This document shows, piece after piece, positions 11,181 through 22,122 of a stretch of 64,000 bases of DNA. A program made the position numbers and the translations under genes. Position 1 is the stretch's first letter, and each line of letters starts with the position of its first letter. This DNA comes from Tethya wilhelma (taxonomy: Eukaryota > Porifera > Demospongiae > Tethyida > Tethyidae), in assembly GCA_964030475.1 (NCBI GenBank), contig CAXIPT010000069.1, positions 34,696 through 98,695 of the forward strand. Direction: 5' to 3'. Below the pieces are notes generated by a model, which was given only the letters and a program-made list of their open reading frames with translations, had not been told where the DNA came from and searched no databases.

Positions 11181-12279
11181 TCATGTGTGCTTCCACAGAA
11201 ACTGGAGTTATTGTTATTACTTCGGACCCAAGTAGTCCCGCTAAAGTCTACACTCCCACCAAGAGGTAAAACGGTTTGACAAACTTGATCAGTTCTATAT
11301 CTATAGCTACTGAATTTAACTGAACCTGTGCATCTTTTATTGCAGGGACCCAGTTTAACACTGATAGTGACAGTGATAGAACAAGTGATGGAAAGGGGTC
11401 TCCTTCCATTTTAGGTGGAACAGCAAGAAAGAGGTACAGAAAAACAAACAAAAAAAATGCTGTGGCTCTAGAGCAACGGCACGGCACTGAGTCCGTATAC
11501 TTCTTGTATTGCAAAGTTATGTAATATGATAGTATCTGGATTTACCATCGCTATCTGGCAACATTGACTACAATGTATTTAGCTTTAGTTTATGGACTGT
11601 AGCGCTAGGCACAGCAAAAAAAAAGAGCCCTTGGTACCATTGTAATGGTGCTGGCAAGGCCCAGCATTCTCCCTGATCAAATTGGTGTATACTAACTAGT
11701 CAGGTTGAAAATACAATGTTTCATGCTAGCGGGCACTGATAAGAAACTATGAAATTTACTGTGCCTGGCTTTATAACTGCACATGCATTTTGTATCATTC
11801 TATTTTGGTTTTGTTTTAAAACTGCAGAATCAAATTTGAAACTGATGTTGATGACAGTAGAATGAGTGAAAGTGAAATTGATCAAAACTCTGAGGCGGCA
11901 GTAATGCATACAAAATTCTATGATGGTGATCCTGAATTGCCGATGTATTCAAAGCTGGACCATGGTTATCCACTTCACTCACTGATCCACGCCTTATTGT
12001 CTGAAGCAAAAATTAGTTGTGTTTGTAAAGTTCAACCTCTTGGTGTTACTAAGAATGCAATGTTCCTAATTGATCTTGATGAGGTCCATTTCGAAGATTT
12101 AAAGGCAGATGACTTGGGATTACGGTCAGCTACAGGTACAAAGCGTACCTATTTCCAATTCACGCAGTCAAATGCTATTCGTTATGCATCATCATCTGCC
12201 GATTATTTTTGTTTGACCCGAAGATACTATGTCCATAAGACATACAATCGATTTCATCGAATCATTACTGATGTTAAAG
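11181..12279 (+). CDS. Three exons of an unidentified, probably transposon-borne gene (3' end missing)
   Basis: Exons read in frame across canonical splice sites: up to 11265 (ends AAGAG before GTAAAA), 11346-11433 (after TTGCAG, before GTACAG) and 11828-12279 (after TGCAG, before GTATGTG). The first two are Ser/Thr/Asp-rich. The third encodes about 150 residues with LDHGYPLHSLIHALLSEAK, VTKNAMFLIDLDEVHFEDLK and RRYYVHKTYNRFHRII. I recall comparable blocks upstream of catalytic domains in invertebrate transposon proteins but cannot name the family. The final donor lies 55 bp before an A element, so downstream exons are lost or displaced. The start codon is not identified. Confidence 0.55.
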
Positions 12280-12333
12280 GTATGTGTTATACTGTTGTAT
12301 AGTGTAGTGTCGGATTGCAGAATTCTAAAGTCT

Positions 12334-12593
12334 ACAAGTAAAAAAAAAACATTGGAAATGTATTGAGACATAGGAATGGCCAAATCGTAAAAAGAAAGCA
12401 AACAGGATGGAATGGTGTGCAGAATTGTTCCTGTGTGGGCTGCATGTAGTACTCTTTTCCATGTTGAGTCCCTCATGTTGCCCATAGGAATAATTCTTTA
12501 CACACAAAAACGGCCATTCCATCTTGTTTGCATTCTTTTACAATTTGGCCATTCCTATGTCTCAATACATTTCCAATGTTTTTTTTTACTTGT
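12334..12593. repeat. Fold-back element A, copy 2 (260 bp)
   Basis: It starts ACAAGTAAAAAAAAAACATT and ends with the inverse ...TTTTTACTTGT. The arms of roughly 80-90 bp include AGACATAGGAATGGCCAAAT on the left and its complement on the right. It follows the splice donor at 12279. Confidence 0.9.
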
Positions 12594-12984
12594 TTGTTCT
12601 CATTTTTTCATAATTCTCCAAATCACATTTGAGTTTGCGTGTATATGGTAGTTACTTGTACACTATCAGCATGCAAATTATAGCTTATGTAATAATTATA
12701 TGCTATCAGCACAGCTCCAAAAGGACTAGTTTACATCAGTTTACTTCACTGTGCACTTGGCATGTACATTCATGGAGTCAAAGAGTTTACATAAATGTTC
12801 TGTAAACTTAATGACACATCACATGCAGTAGTTAACAGTTTTGTATACTTCAATGGAAATTATACACAATGATCTACAATAACATATCTGAGAATTTACA
12901 TCATGCACTCATTAATATTATAATAATTATAAAGACTGTAAGTATTCACTGTCCGGTTTGGTGCCTTAAAACGTTATATATTAT
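12594..12984. other. Intergenic: inverted repeat-B tail and a cluster of GTTTAC motifs
   Basis: 12594-12700 matches the inverse complement of a repeat-B 3' region (TGTTCTCATTTTTTCATAAT, TACTTGTACACTATCAGCAT). At 12725-12815 the motif GTTTAC or GTAAAC occurs four times within about 90 bp. A similar cluster lies at 20850-21060. No gene is seen. Confidence 0.5.
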
Positions 12985-13431
12985 TTATCCTCTTCTTAAT
13001 GAAGCTAATAGATGCCTTCCACCATATGACTTTTGTTCAAGAATTTTGTCCCGCCAGAAAGTTCGAACTGAACTAATGGCTCTGTTCTTCTCTTTATGAG
13101 CCTTCAAACCTTGTTGTTCAATATAAATTTTCTTTTTCAATGTTTCAATTCTATCTCTTAATGTACGGCAAAGAGTTAATGCTTGAGCTTCGCGCTCTTG
13201 AACTTTTTTGAAATATTCCTCAGTGGAAACCCGCAATAATCCTCCATGATCCTTGCCTTCACTTCCTACAAAAACTTCAATATATCGGTCTTCATCTATC
13301 ACCAAGGATGGATGTGCATCCTTGTGCAGTTCGGAAACTTGCGGTTGTACATCTTCCCAAAACTTTTCTCTTTTTTCGGCAAGGCGATCTAATATATCAA
13401 ATAGGTCTTCTTCACTGCTTTTACTTGTCAT
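12985..13431 (-). CDS. Unidentified 148-residue frame, charged and probably coiled coil
   Basis: It starts at an ATG at 13431 and ends at TAA at 12985. The same frame continues upstream through one TAA into a further Lys/Glu/Ser-rich stretch (about 13540-13460, KRKKYAVHQEKRIESSSELQ), so it may be the 3' exon of a longer, broken gene. The middle (about residues 75-115) is rich in Glu, Lys and Leu and looks helical. The C-terminus has TFWRDKILEQKSYGGRHLLA. I do not recognise the family. It lies between an EnSpm-like GTTTAC cluster and a tandem repeat, so a transposon origin is plausible. Confidence 0.45.
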   Translation of the reverse strand: MTSKSSEEDLFDILDRLAEKREKFWEDVQPQVSELHKDAHPSLVIDEDRYIEVFVGSEGKDHGGLLRVSTEEYFKKVQEREAQALTLCRTLRDRIETLKKKIYIEQQGLKAHKEKNRAISSVRTFWRDKILEQKSYGGRHLLASLRRG

Positions 13432-13689
13432 GTGTGGTTCATTGGCTTCACATAATTAAGCTGTTTCAGATTCTTGGAGTTCTGAACTACTTTCAATTCT
13501 TTTTTCTTGATGCACGGCATACTTCTTACGTTTTTGTGCCTTTTGTCTTTTGTTTTAGACGCTTTGCTTCTATTGAGTGGCTACCCATTTCACTGCAGTA
13601 AGAATTTATGAATAATAGTTATACCCACCTTCCATGCAGAGTAGGGTTGTGAACTCTTGTGTGATTCAGTCTTTGTGATACATACATGC

Positions 13690-14330
13690 CGAGTATTAAA
13701 CAATGTAGTGAAACTGACTGAAAGCATTTAAACAAAGTCCACACACGTTTTACACCTTACACAGACTAAAAGCATTCGCTAACCAAATCAGCTAGCACAC
13801 ACAGTAACAAAGTTCAGACAAGGGTTCACAACCCCACACAGACTGAAAGCATTTGCTAACAAAGTCCGCACAAGGCTCTACAACCTCACACAAACTGAAA
13901 GCATTTGCTAACAAAGTCCGCACAAGAGTTCACAACCCCACACTGACTGAAAGCATTTAAACAAAGTCCACACACCTTCTACAACCTTACACAGACTAAG
14001 AGCATTCGCTAACCAAATCAGGTAGCACACCGTCCACAGTAACAAAGTTCAAACAAGGGTTCACAACCCCACACAGACTGATAGCATTTGCTAACAAAGT
14101 CTGCACAAGGCTCTACAACCTCACACAAACTGAAAGCATTTGCTAACAAAGTTCGCACAAGAGTTCACTGACTGAAAGCATTTAAACAAAGTCCACACAC
14201 CTTCTACAACCTTTAATACACAGACTAAAAGCATTCGCTAACCAAATCAGGTAGCACACACAGTAACAAAGTTCAAACAAGGATTCACAACCCAACACTG
14301 AAAGCATTTAAGTCCGCACACTGGCAACCG
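13690..14330. repeat. Tandem minisatellite with higher-order structure
   Basis: Units of about 50 bp carry CTGAAAGCATTTGCTAACAA and AAGTCCGCACAAGG. Variant units (AGCATTCGCTAACCAAATCA; GAAAGCATTTAAACAAAGTC) recur in the same order, with the latter at about 13718, 13950 and 14172. This gives a higher-order period of about 220-230 bp with three repeats. Confidence 0.85.
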
Positions 14331-14535
14331 TACTCAGTTGCTATAAACCAAATCAGCCACATATTTATTTCTAGTATATATGCCTATATAGCTAGATAGC
14401 TCTATGTATATACCTTTCACTTTTGTAGCGGCAGAATTCTTGGACATATTTTGGTTCTGTTACAGTTTACCGCCAATTGCATTTGTCTGTTACTCTGATT
14501 GGTCAGAGGTCATGCGAACTTACTTCGGCAGCGCG

Positions 14536-15212
14536 GGATCACGCTCAGGTGAATTAAGGACTGGGTCCATGCAGTTAGGTACACATTATTCGAAAGTTCT
14601 ATAACTTTAATAATATATAAGATAAAACAATAGAAATCAAAATATAGATAGAATTTTTGAATTAGAGTATGTAGATATAATTAATTTTGTCACATGACCT
14701 GTTGTTTTTGCATAATTAGCTTCTCATGAATAATTAATTAGGCGGATGGTTTCTACTGTTGCTATGGCAACCAAATTTTGTCACTGAAATTGTCTCATGA
14801 TGGGCTACCATGAACTGCCCGGTTTTTGTGCAAACACTGCAGCTGCATAAAATTACGACTCATTTTCTAAATAAAGCACACCAGCCGAAGACACTTTATT
14901 GGCTCTATCTCGGCCACGATAAACATTATAACCAAAAACCGGGCAGATCAGGATACTCCACAGTTTGAAAAATCTTGTAACAAAATTTGGTTGCCATGGC
15001 AACCTTAAAAACCGTCCGCATTATTAATTATTCATGAGAAATTGAAAATTTCAAATTATTCATAAAGTATTAGTCACATGACCTGCAGATTTTATAAGCA
15101 TGTTTAGGGTAAGTGTGTAAATCTATACATGTGTTTTCACAGCTGTATGACCCATAGTTTGGAAGATATAACTAATTTTACCACTTAATTAGCAGGACCC
15201 AGTCCTGAGCGT
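14536..15212. mobile_element. Element F, long inverted-repeat (fold-back) element
   Basis: The outer ends TCACGCTCAGG and CCTGAGCGTGA are inverse complements. Further inside, several paired blocks occur in inverted order: GGACTGGGTCC, GTCACATGACCT with AGGTCATGTGAC, TCTCATGAATAATTAATTA, and GTTGCTATGGCAACCAAATT. The arms together reach almost 300 bp each, around a short centre. It has no coding capacity. A target duplication was not identified. Confidence 0.7.
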
Positions 15213-15435
15213 GATATTATTTCATTTCGTCAACATCCGCAGCTCAGTTATTTTATACCGCGTACCGGGTAATATAATTGCCTTGGCAATCACGTGATGT
15301 TATTTCCGGGTCTGGTATGCAGGTATGTAAGCTATTGTTCAGCTAGATGATCTAGGTTATTATGCTAAATAAGTTCCTTGGAGGGCAAAAAACAATCTTA
15401 GTAATGTAGCTAAATGCATAGATGGATATATCGGA

Positions 15436-18400
15436 CCTGGCATGTACTAAGTCAGCTAGTGCAGTGAAAATTAAAGCACACACACAAACTGATGCAGAAC
15501 TTGAATAATGAAGGCAAGCAATTTTAACTCTGACAAAAATTATTGCACAACACAAAGTTAATGATCAAAAATTATCCTACAATGGTTAAACAACTATTAC
15601 TTTCTCTTTACCAATTACTCTCCCGAAATCAAGTTCAGCTTCAAATCAACTTCAGCTTCACAGTAAGCGCCTCGGCTCTTGATAAAGTGCACTGGAACAA
15701 AATGAATGTCATGAAGGGCTCGTGACCATACCTGAGTTGGACCTCCGAACCATACTTTACATTGGTGTTCAAAATGAAACTGAACACAAGCAATCCAAAT
15801 GCTTGTTACCTTTAAAAAAGGCATCTCTACATTTACTTTCGCATAGTATTGAACTTTTGCCAAGTAAATTTCACCTGGATGTGTAGGATGTTGACACAGA
15901 ACAGTACATGCCGTTGTAAAACGACTCTTAACGGAACTTATAACATACTCCCCCACCTCCAAAGCTTGGGCCTTTTTATGCATACTGCAAAATGGCTCGA
16001 TTTGGTGGGATTCCCAAGAAGATTCATACATAGGACGCAATGGTTGTATTTTGTTTTCATCACATAAAGAGTGTTCAAGAGATGTAGACTGAAGGGAACC
16101 TTTGTTGTACCTGTGAAATTCTTCAGGCCATCTGTGAACAGCTACTTCTTTATTGGTCATAAAACGTCTCATTAGTTGTACAGGAATATCATGAGAGTTA
16201 GTATGGTAGGATTCCAGTATCCCATTTAATCTTTCAAATCCAAAGAGCCAAAAGGCATACACTGGACCATGATCCTGTATACATTCTTTGAGGTGTCCGT
16301 GCAAATGGAGGTTAATATTCAAACTATCTTGGCCATACAGTTTTTCAAATGTCTCACAAAACTCCATTAAAAGAGCATCAGCCATTTCAATTTCTCCATC
16401 TGAAATGGACTTCCGACAGAGCAAACTAGTTGCTTTTACAAACAGAAGCCAACAGTCATAATGTTGGTGTGGTATTATCTCTTTCAAGGAACACAATGAG
16501 TATAACAATGTCCAATTGCGCCATTGATCAGCAGTAAATTGAGAAAATCCAGTTTCAAAGGAATTCTGCCAACATCACTAGGTATAACAAAAGAGTCAAC
16601 TTTCTGTTGTATAGCATCAAAATCTTTGTCAGTAAGCATCTCAGCTGCCTTCCACACTGATATTACATGGTGTGCTGTGCCTAACAGGACATTGTGCATG
16701 GGGTCGATGACACACATGCGCACAACATCATAATATGGGAGCTCTAGTAGAACAGAATATCTGCACCCATTCTCTCTCTCAAATTCCTTTCTATCCTTTG
16801 CAGTGTTTAATTCTGTGTACTGGTAAGCATTCCTACGATGTGAACCATTATCTCTCGGCTTCCATGAAGTGCAGTCAAACCCAGAATAATTTGGTTTTTC
16901 TCCAAATTGTTCAGTAGGAAATAGCTTGAGACACCGAGAACAAGCCCGCAGAGCATTGTGTGCTACAAATCCGGACACTTTTCGGGCGGCAGGAATCTTT
17001 CACTAATGGAGCCAAATAGCTATTCATGACAAGTTTTGGCTCATGTGGACCAGGGATTATACCTACTAACAAAACATTTTCCACCAAGTATCGTTCTTGT
17101 CTTGGCAAGTTCAAAATTGAAATGTACATGGCACCACACGAGTACGTTCCTCTTTTAAAGGGCTGAAACCAATCAACGTTAAGAACAAAAGCAAAGTTGT
17201 ATGGCAGTGATAAAAAGGCTTTCCCACCAGGGTTCATGAACTCCTTCCATATTCTTCCATCGTATACATCACTTAAAACATTTTCAACAACTTTACGTTT
17301 TCTCCAATGTTCACAACGTTCTATGAAGTCGGGCATATCGAGAAATGTTTGAAGGGACTCAATGATACTTTTATAACAAAAAACTTGACAAGGATGAAGT
17401 ACATATGTTCCTGCTGATGTCCGTACTGATTTCATAAGCATAGCACCACATTTTTTCCTGTGCCAGGCTTGTGGATGAATTGGAAACTCTATATGTGTAC
17501 AGGAACGTGATTCCATAGCTCCACGGGGTAACCTCTGAATACAGTGTTCTACATCATAAACTGAGTGGCAAGAGGGACAACTAACGTACTTAGTGAAGCT
17601 GTCATTGTGTATACCAATGTATTTCCTTGCTTGAACTATATTTCTTGGAAGATGCGGGATGAAATTGTTTAACGTAGTGATACTAAACTTGGACACAAGA
17701 AGGTGGCAAAGAAGCCAAACAAAACTCCGATTCCAGTGTCAGAAACACGAAACAGTCGTTTCCAAAACAATACGAACATTATGTACATTCAAATACGGCC
17801 AGTTTGAGATGTTGGCAGTAATTGGTCTTGAATAGCATGAAGACTATACGTTTCATCGTCATCAAACAAAATTTCTACATCGGAACATTCACCCTACACA
17901 AAATAAACACCATGCATTTACATGTGAAACAGGGAATGTCAACAATAATTTTATGTCTATATAACCTTTCATATATACATTTATAAACATACTGTACCCA
18001 CATTCATATATAAATTATATACCAAGCCACTCACCCACACACTGCAGTTTCACATACAGACAGCCACTAACCATGCACACATGTATGCAGACCTAGCTAC
18101 TCATCAACACACACATTCACGCAGATGACTACATTTACATGTATGCATACAATAATTATTATTAACGGCACAAACCTCATCCAAGTCAAAGTCACAAATA
18201 CTTTCATCTTCATTGCAATCAGAGTCAACTGCCACGGTATCTTCTAGTTGTGCTAGAGTGTATACAAAGGAAGAAATTTAACCCCCACATACTCTCAGGT
18301 TAATTTCACTCATTTTAATGTACATGAATAGCTATATGCTGGTATTACAATAACTGTGCCAAGCCACCACAAATTTTTGCCCGGGCTAACATTCATCATA

Positions 18401-18740
18401 ACTTGAAACTATAGACTATATAGCTACGTAGGCTGATGTATAGAAACATACATTGTATACTCTTGTTGGTTTTGGTGATTCACCACTGTCACCATCATCA
18501 TCCATGCCATCATGGGTAGTGCAGTTTAAATCATCATTGCGGACTTCTATTTCAAAATCATAGACATCATCAGTTGTGTCATTCGTCCAAGATTGAGAAA
18601 AGGTATCATAATACTGCTTCTTATGGTCGTAGTACGCAGTTTTAGAAAGCCTTTCTCCACAATGACCACACTGATATGTTCGCCTTCCTTCAGCTCTGCC
18701 TTCAGCCATCACGATAGTCTAGATCTGGTCTAGATCACAT
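15436..18740 (-). mobile_element. EnSpm/CACTA transposon, copy 2 (transposase half)
   Basis: It starts with the same CCTGGCATGTACT string as base 1 of the window and parallels copy 1 without the 898-bp insertion. It extends beyond copy 1 into the N-terminal exon at 18712 and then into the divergent gene starting near 18795. The CACTA termini could not be pinned down. 15213-15435 and 20646-21200 are the likely terminal regions. Confidence 0.8.
15630..18712 (-). pseudogene. EnSpm/CACTA (tnp2-type) transposase, copy 2
   Basis: The N-terminal exon (ATG at 18712) encodes a Cys2-type finger, TYQCGHCGERLSKTAYYDHK, then an acidic stretch, ending before a GTATGT donor near 18450. A second acidic exon lies at about 18262-18173 before GTTTGT. 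The main exon starts after TTTTGTGTAG near 17895 and carries NVDWFQPFKRG, VLLVGIIPGPHEPK, an N-proximal Cys motif ACSRCLKLFPTEQF (about 16930), VIDPMHNVLLGTAHH (about 16700) and the GPVYAFWLFGFERLNGIL block (about 16260). In-frame stops and shifts near 17800, 17000, 16500 and 15980 inactivate it. This is the more complete of the two copies. Confidence 0.85.
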
Positions 18741-18794
18741 GACTTCTCTGAAGTCACGTCCCGATCACATGCAAGCATGTTTTTGGCGGGAATC

Positions 18795-20645
18795 CAGTTA
18801 ACTCAACTCAGTGCCAAAATTTTCAAGTTTCAAAGTCCCGGTTTTCTTCATCCACTCCTAGGAGAAACTCTGGTGGTGGTAGTGGTGGTGGTTCAGGCTT
18901 TTATGGATCAAGTAGCCGTTTGAGCTCTAGCCTCTCAAGGATACGAAATACATCTTTTGACTGTTATCATCGGGGAATGGGTCTCAATGGACCAAAGGCT
19001 CCTACTCCCGCTTTAATGTATCAAAGGGGGGACGAAGATGGAGCTGTGAATAGGATAGCTGATCAGATTGCAAATGATCCTGAAGAAAGTTTCGAAGCAG
19101 AGTGGGAGCATCAACCCCCATTGTATGGCTCCGAATTTCCAGCTAACTTGACTCGGAATCAACAGCCATCACAACTTGATACAAGGGGGATTATATCGCT
19201 TTTACAATCACAGCAGGCTACATTCACTTTCCATAGATTGTGGTCATATAATTTGAATGGTGTATCTTCATATGTTCACTGTAGGTGCTTGAAGGTCAAA
19301 AGAAACTTGAACTGCAACAGGAGGACATTGAGGAGAAATTCATGCTTGTCCAAGATGAGCTAAAGGCTCTGAAAGATGCAACACCATCATCTAGCAGCCC
19401 TGAGTCCTCAGGCAGTGGATCTAAACGAAAACGACTGGTGACTCGTGCTCTGTCTGTAGGTTATGTGTGGTCAACAAGCTACTAACATGTATATTGACTT
19501 TTTTTTTTGTGTGTGTATGTGTGTATGTGTGTGTGTGTGTATGTGTTAGAACAAAGTCTACTCTATCCACCAGAATTTAGAAGAAAAATTCAACATCTCT
19601 GAAGTGTAAGCAAACTCTTATGCATATTTAACACCGTTGAATAATATGCGTTAAAATTCACGACAGGCTATCTTCAGAAAGCAATAAAAACATACAATCT
19701 TCAATTCTTAATGAAGTCATCAAGCAACCTGACTGTCAATTTTCTGAGCAGACAGTAATAGGTAATTAGAATGTTTGTGTGTCTTTTAACTCTCATAATA
19801 GAGATGTAATGTCAGTTTTGTATAAAATGTAGTTGCTGTGAAGCGGTGCTACGAAAATCTTCGCTGCACCTACCTTGAAAAGCAACCTGGAAAGGAACAA
19901 TTTTCCAAACTGCAAGGATTGAATAGGAAGTACCGTTCCCGCCGAGAAAGGGTATAATTAAGTCCTTGTGAATGACTATATTTGCCATTTACATGTATAT
20001 CCACATTAATTTCTGTAGAAGTTCAAGAGACGTTCCAGTGTAGTTTCTCCTAGAGAAATGGAGAGGCATTGGAAGCATCTTAATTTGTACTATGTTACTG
20101 AAGAGTCTGATGACCCAGACAACCCAAATGGCATTGTTGAACACAAGCTCCAATGGAGAGCAAAACGTATGGTGCTTATTATATATGGTGTGTGGTGTAT
20201 GCATGTGATATGTGTACAAGTGCATCTTGTATGTACTTTTTGCTCTGATAATAAAATTTAATTAACATTTTTTTAGGGCTTGATGAATTCATGGAGGTAC
20301 TCGATCAGCGGCTATTGAAGAAAGAAACACATCCTGTAGGCTTAGTGGCAAAGAAAGCAAGAAAATGTGGGACTCCATCTCGAAGTCATCCACCACCTAA
20401 TGCACCACCTTGGGCAATAGACCCACATTTTAATGCAGGTACATGCATGCATGTGTATTATTGTGTTCCATATAGATAATTATAATGTACCTATATATGT
20501 TTTATTGTCCAGACAAAGAAAATGATGAGTCAATACTCCCAGAAGACTCTTCTTTTGCTGATGGACTTAATGAAGGTATTATTAATAGCTTTTGATGTAC
20601 ATAAAATGCATTAAAATTCTTTTTTGTTTTTGTTTAGCATCTTAA
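18795..20645 (+). CDS. Nine-exon gene divergent from the EnSpm transposase; probable EnSpm accessory (TNPA-like) protein
   Basis: Exons that join in frame with GT-AG introns: about 18795-19261, 19285-19455, 19550-19605, 19667-19761, 19833-19951, 20019-20166, 20277-20438, 20513-20575 and 20638-20645 (stop TAA). The first intron could instead use a GC donor at about 19215, which makes the coiled coil continuous. The first exon is Ser/Gly-rich. The second encodes a helical segment (GQKKLELQQEDIEEKFMLVQ) and a basic KRKR patch. Exons 5-6 are strongly basic (RKYRSRRER). Exons 6-7 carry TEESDDPDNPNGIVEHKLQW and PPPNAPPWAID. No stop or shift was seen from exon 2 to the end. The N-terminal start is unresolved. 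Function is inferred from position: DNA-binding or subterminal-repeat protein. Confidence 0.65.
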
Positions 20646-22122
20646 GGAAGAGTCAGAAAACAGTCTCAGTCTGCATTCATTGAAACTAAAAACTGAACTT
20701 ACTATAACTATAACACGTATGCAGGTTTCATGTACTACACCGAAGTGATTTTGTCAATATTCAAGTTCATATTTATCCATTTAAAAGAATTTCAAAGCTA
20801 TTCTCTATAATAATTATTATTATAATCATTAATAGTATACACAGTAACACACAGTAGGTTTACAGTAGTATACATGTGGTTTACATCTAATTTACTGCTC
20901 TGTACACTACACATATACAGTGCTGTACACTACACTGTTGAATGTTAGTTCATTTACAACAGTTTACACTCCTGAAAATGCCAGATGTACATGATAGTAA
21001 ACCTAGCAGTACTCTCAAGTGTCTACCATGTAATGTACATAGAGTAAACTACCCTGTTTGGTCCTGTGCAGCATGGCAGTATCAAAGTTTCGGCAGCATC
21101 AGGAGGCTGGGCTGTTTCTTAGATTGTACTGGCTTTTCTCATCTTCTCATAGTGACAACTATATATGTGACTGAATTTTGGAAAACCGACCAGATGTAGT
21201 AATATGTGAATTTTGAGATAGCACTTGCATTGTAATCTATGTCATTGCAGCTAGAAATTTGAAGCGGCTAGGCGCTATAGTTTGGAGATATGAGCTCAAA
21301 TATACCGACCGTTCATTCCAATTTTACTCGCTAAAATCGTGAGCAAATACTTTGCTAAGTGCCACTTCGTATACTATCCGTGTTACAAAAAATTTATGTT
21401 TGTGGTACAATTTTAGTGTAGTATCAGAATATGCATAAAGTTAGTTGAAGCGCTAGTTAAAACTTACTTTATGAGCCTTTTTAAAGACACAGAAGACCAG
21501 GGAGCCTTCCAGGAGGATTCACCAAGGAAGTAAGTAAGTCTACTAAGTAGAATAATGTAGCGGGTGGGCTGTAACTAGAGTAACTAAGCTATAAATGGCG
21601 CAGAAATAAGCGCCCAATATTAATGCATGCATCTATAGTAGTGATTCCGGATATAATTTTTTATCTCCTTGTCTACAATTAATGTTGATATGATAAAATT
21701 CTTCAGAGATTTCTGATTCGAATGGTCGTTGTTTCATGAAAATTGGTTCAGTAGAAGCTGAGTTACAATCCCGACTAGTCTGCAGATATGTTAAAAAATT
21801 TCCGCCTCTTTTAAATAGAAAAAACGGTAGTGTTCTATTTACAGTAAAATTTAGAATCGGCAGTGCAGCGCACGCGCGTATTTTCCAGCCACGTAACTTA
21901 AGAACTGTGTGACGTATGGAGTTGATCCAGGTATCGTTTTGTTCCCCTCTCTATGATGAAGATGATGCAGGTTTAAGGTTGGAAATTGGAACTAGGGGAA
22001 GAAATACAGTATATTCTAATATACTGTGAGTTACTATGAAGTTTAATATGGTAGAAATTTGTACAATCTGACACATACAGCTAGTGAACTATGAAATAAG
22101 CTAGTTTAAAAAAAATAAAATT
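20646..22122. other. Long non-coding interval; GTTTAC motif cluster at 20850-21060
   Basis: 20850-21060 holds at least five GTTTAC or GTAAAC strings (TAGGTTTACAG, GTGGTTTACATC, ACAGTTTACACTCC, ATAGTAAACC, AGAGTAAACTACC). This resembles the subterminal repeats of CACTA elements and lies just past the accessory gene. From 21200 to 22100 I see no exon, tandem repeat or inverted repeat. Confidence 0.5.

Noticed and set aside
13640..14330. CRISPR-like array
   Set aside because: The units are contiguous variants of one another with no unique spacers, and the window is eukaryotic.
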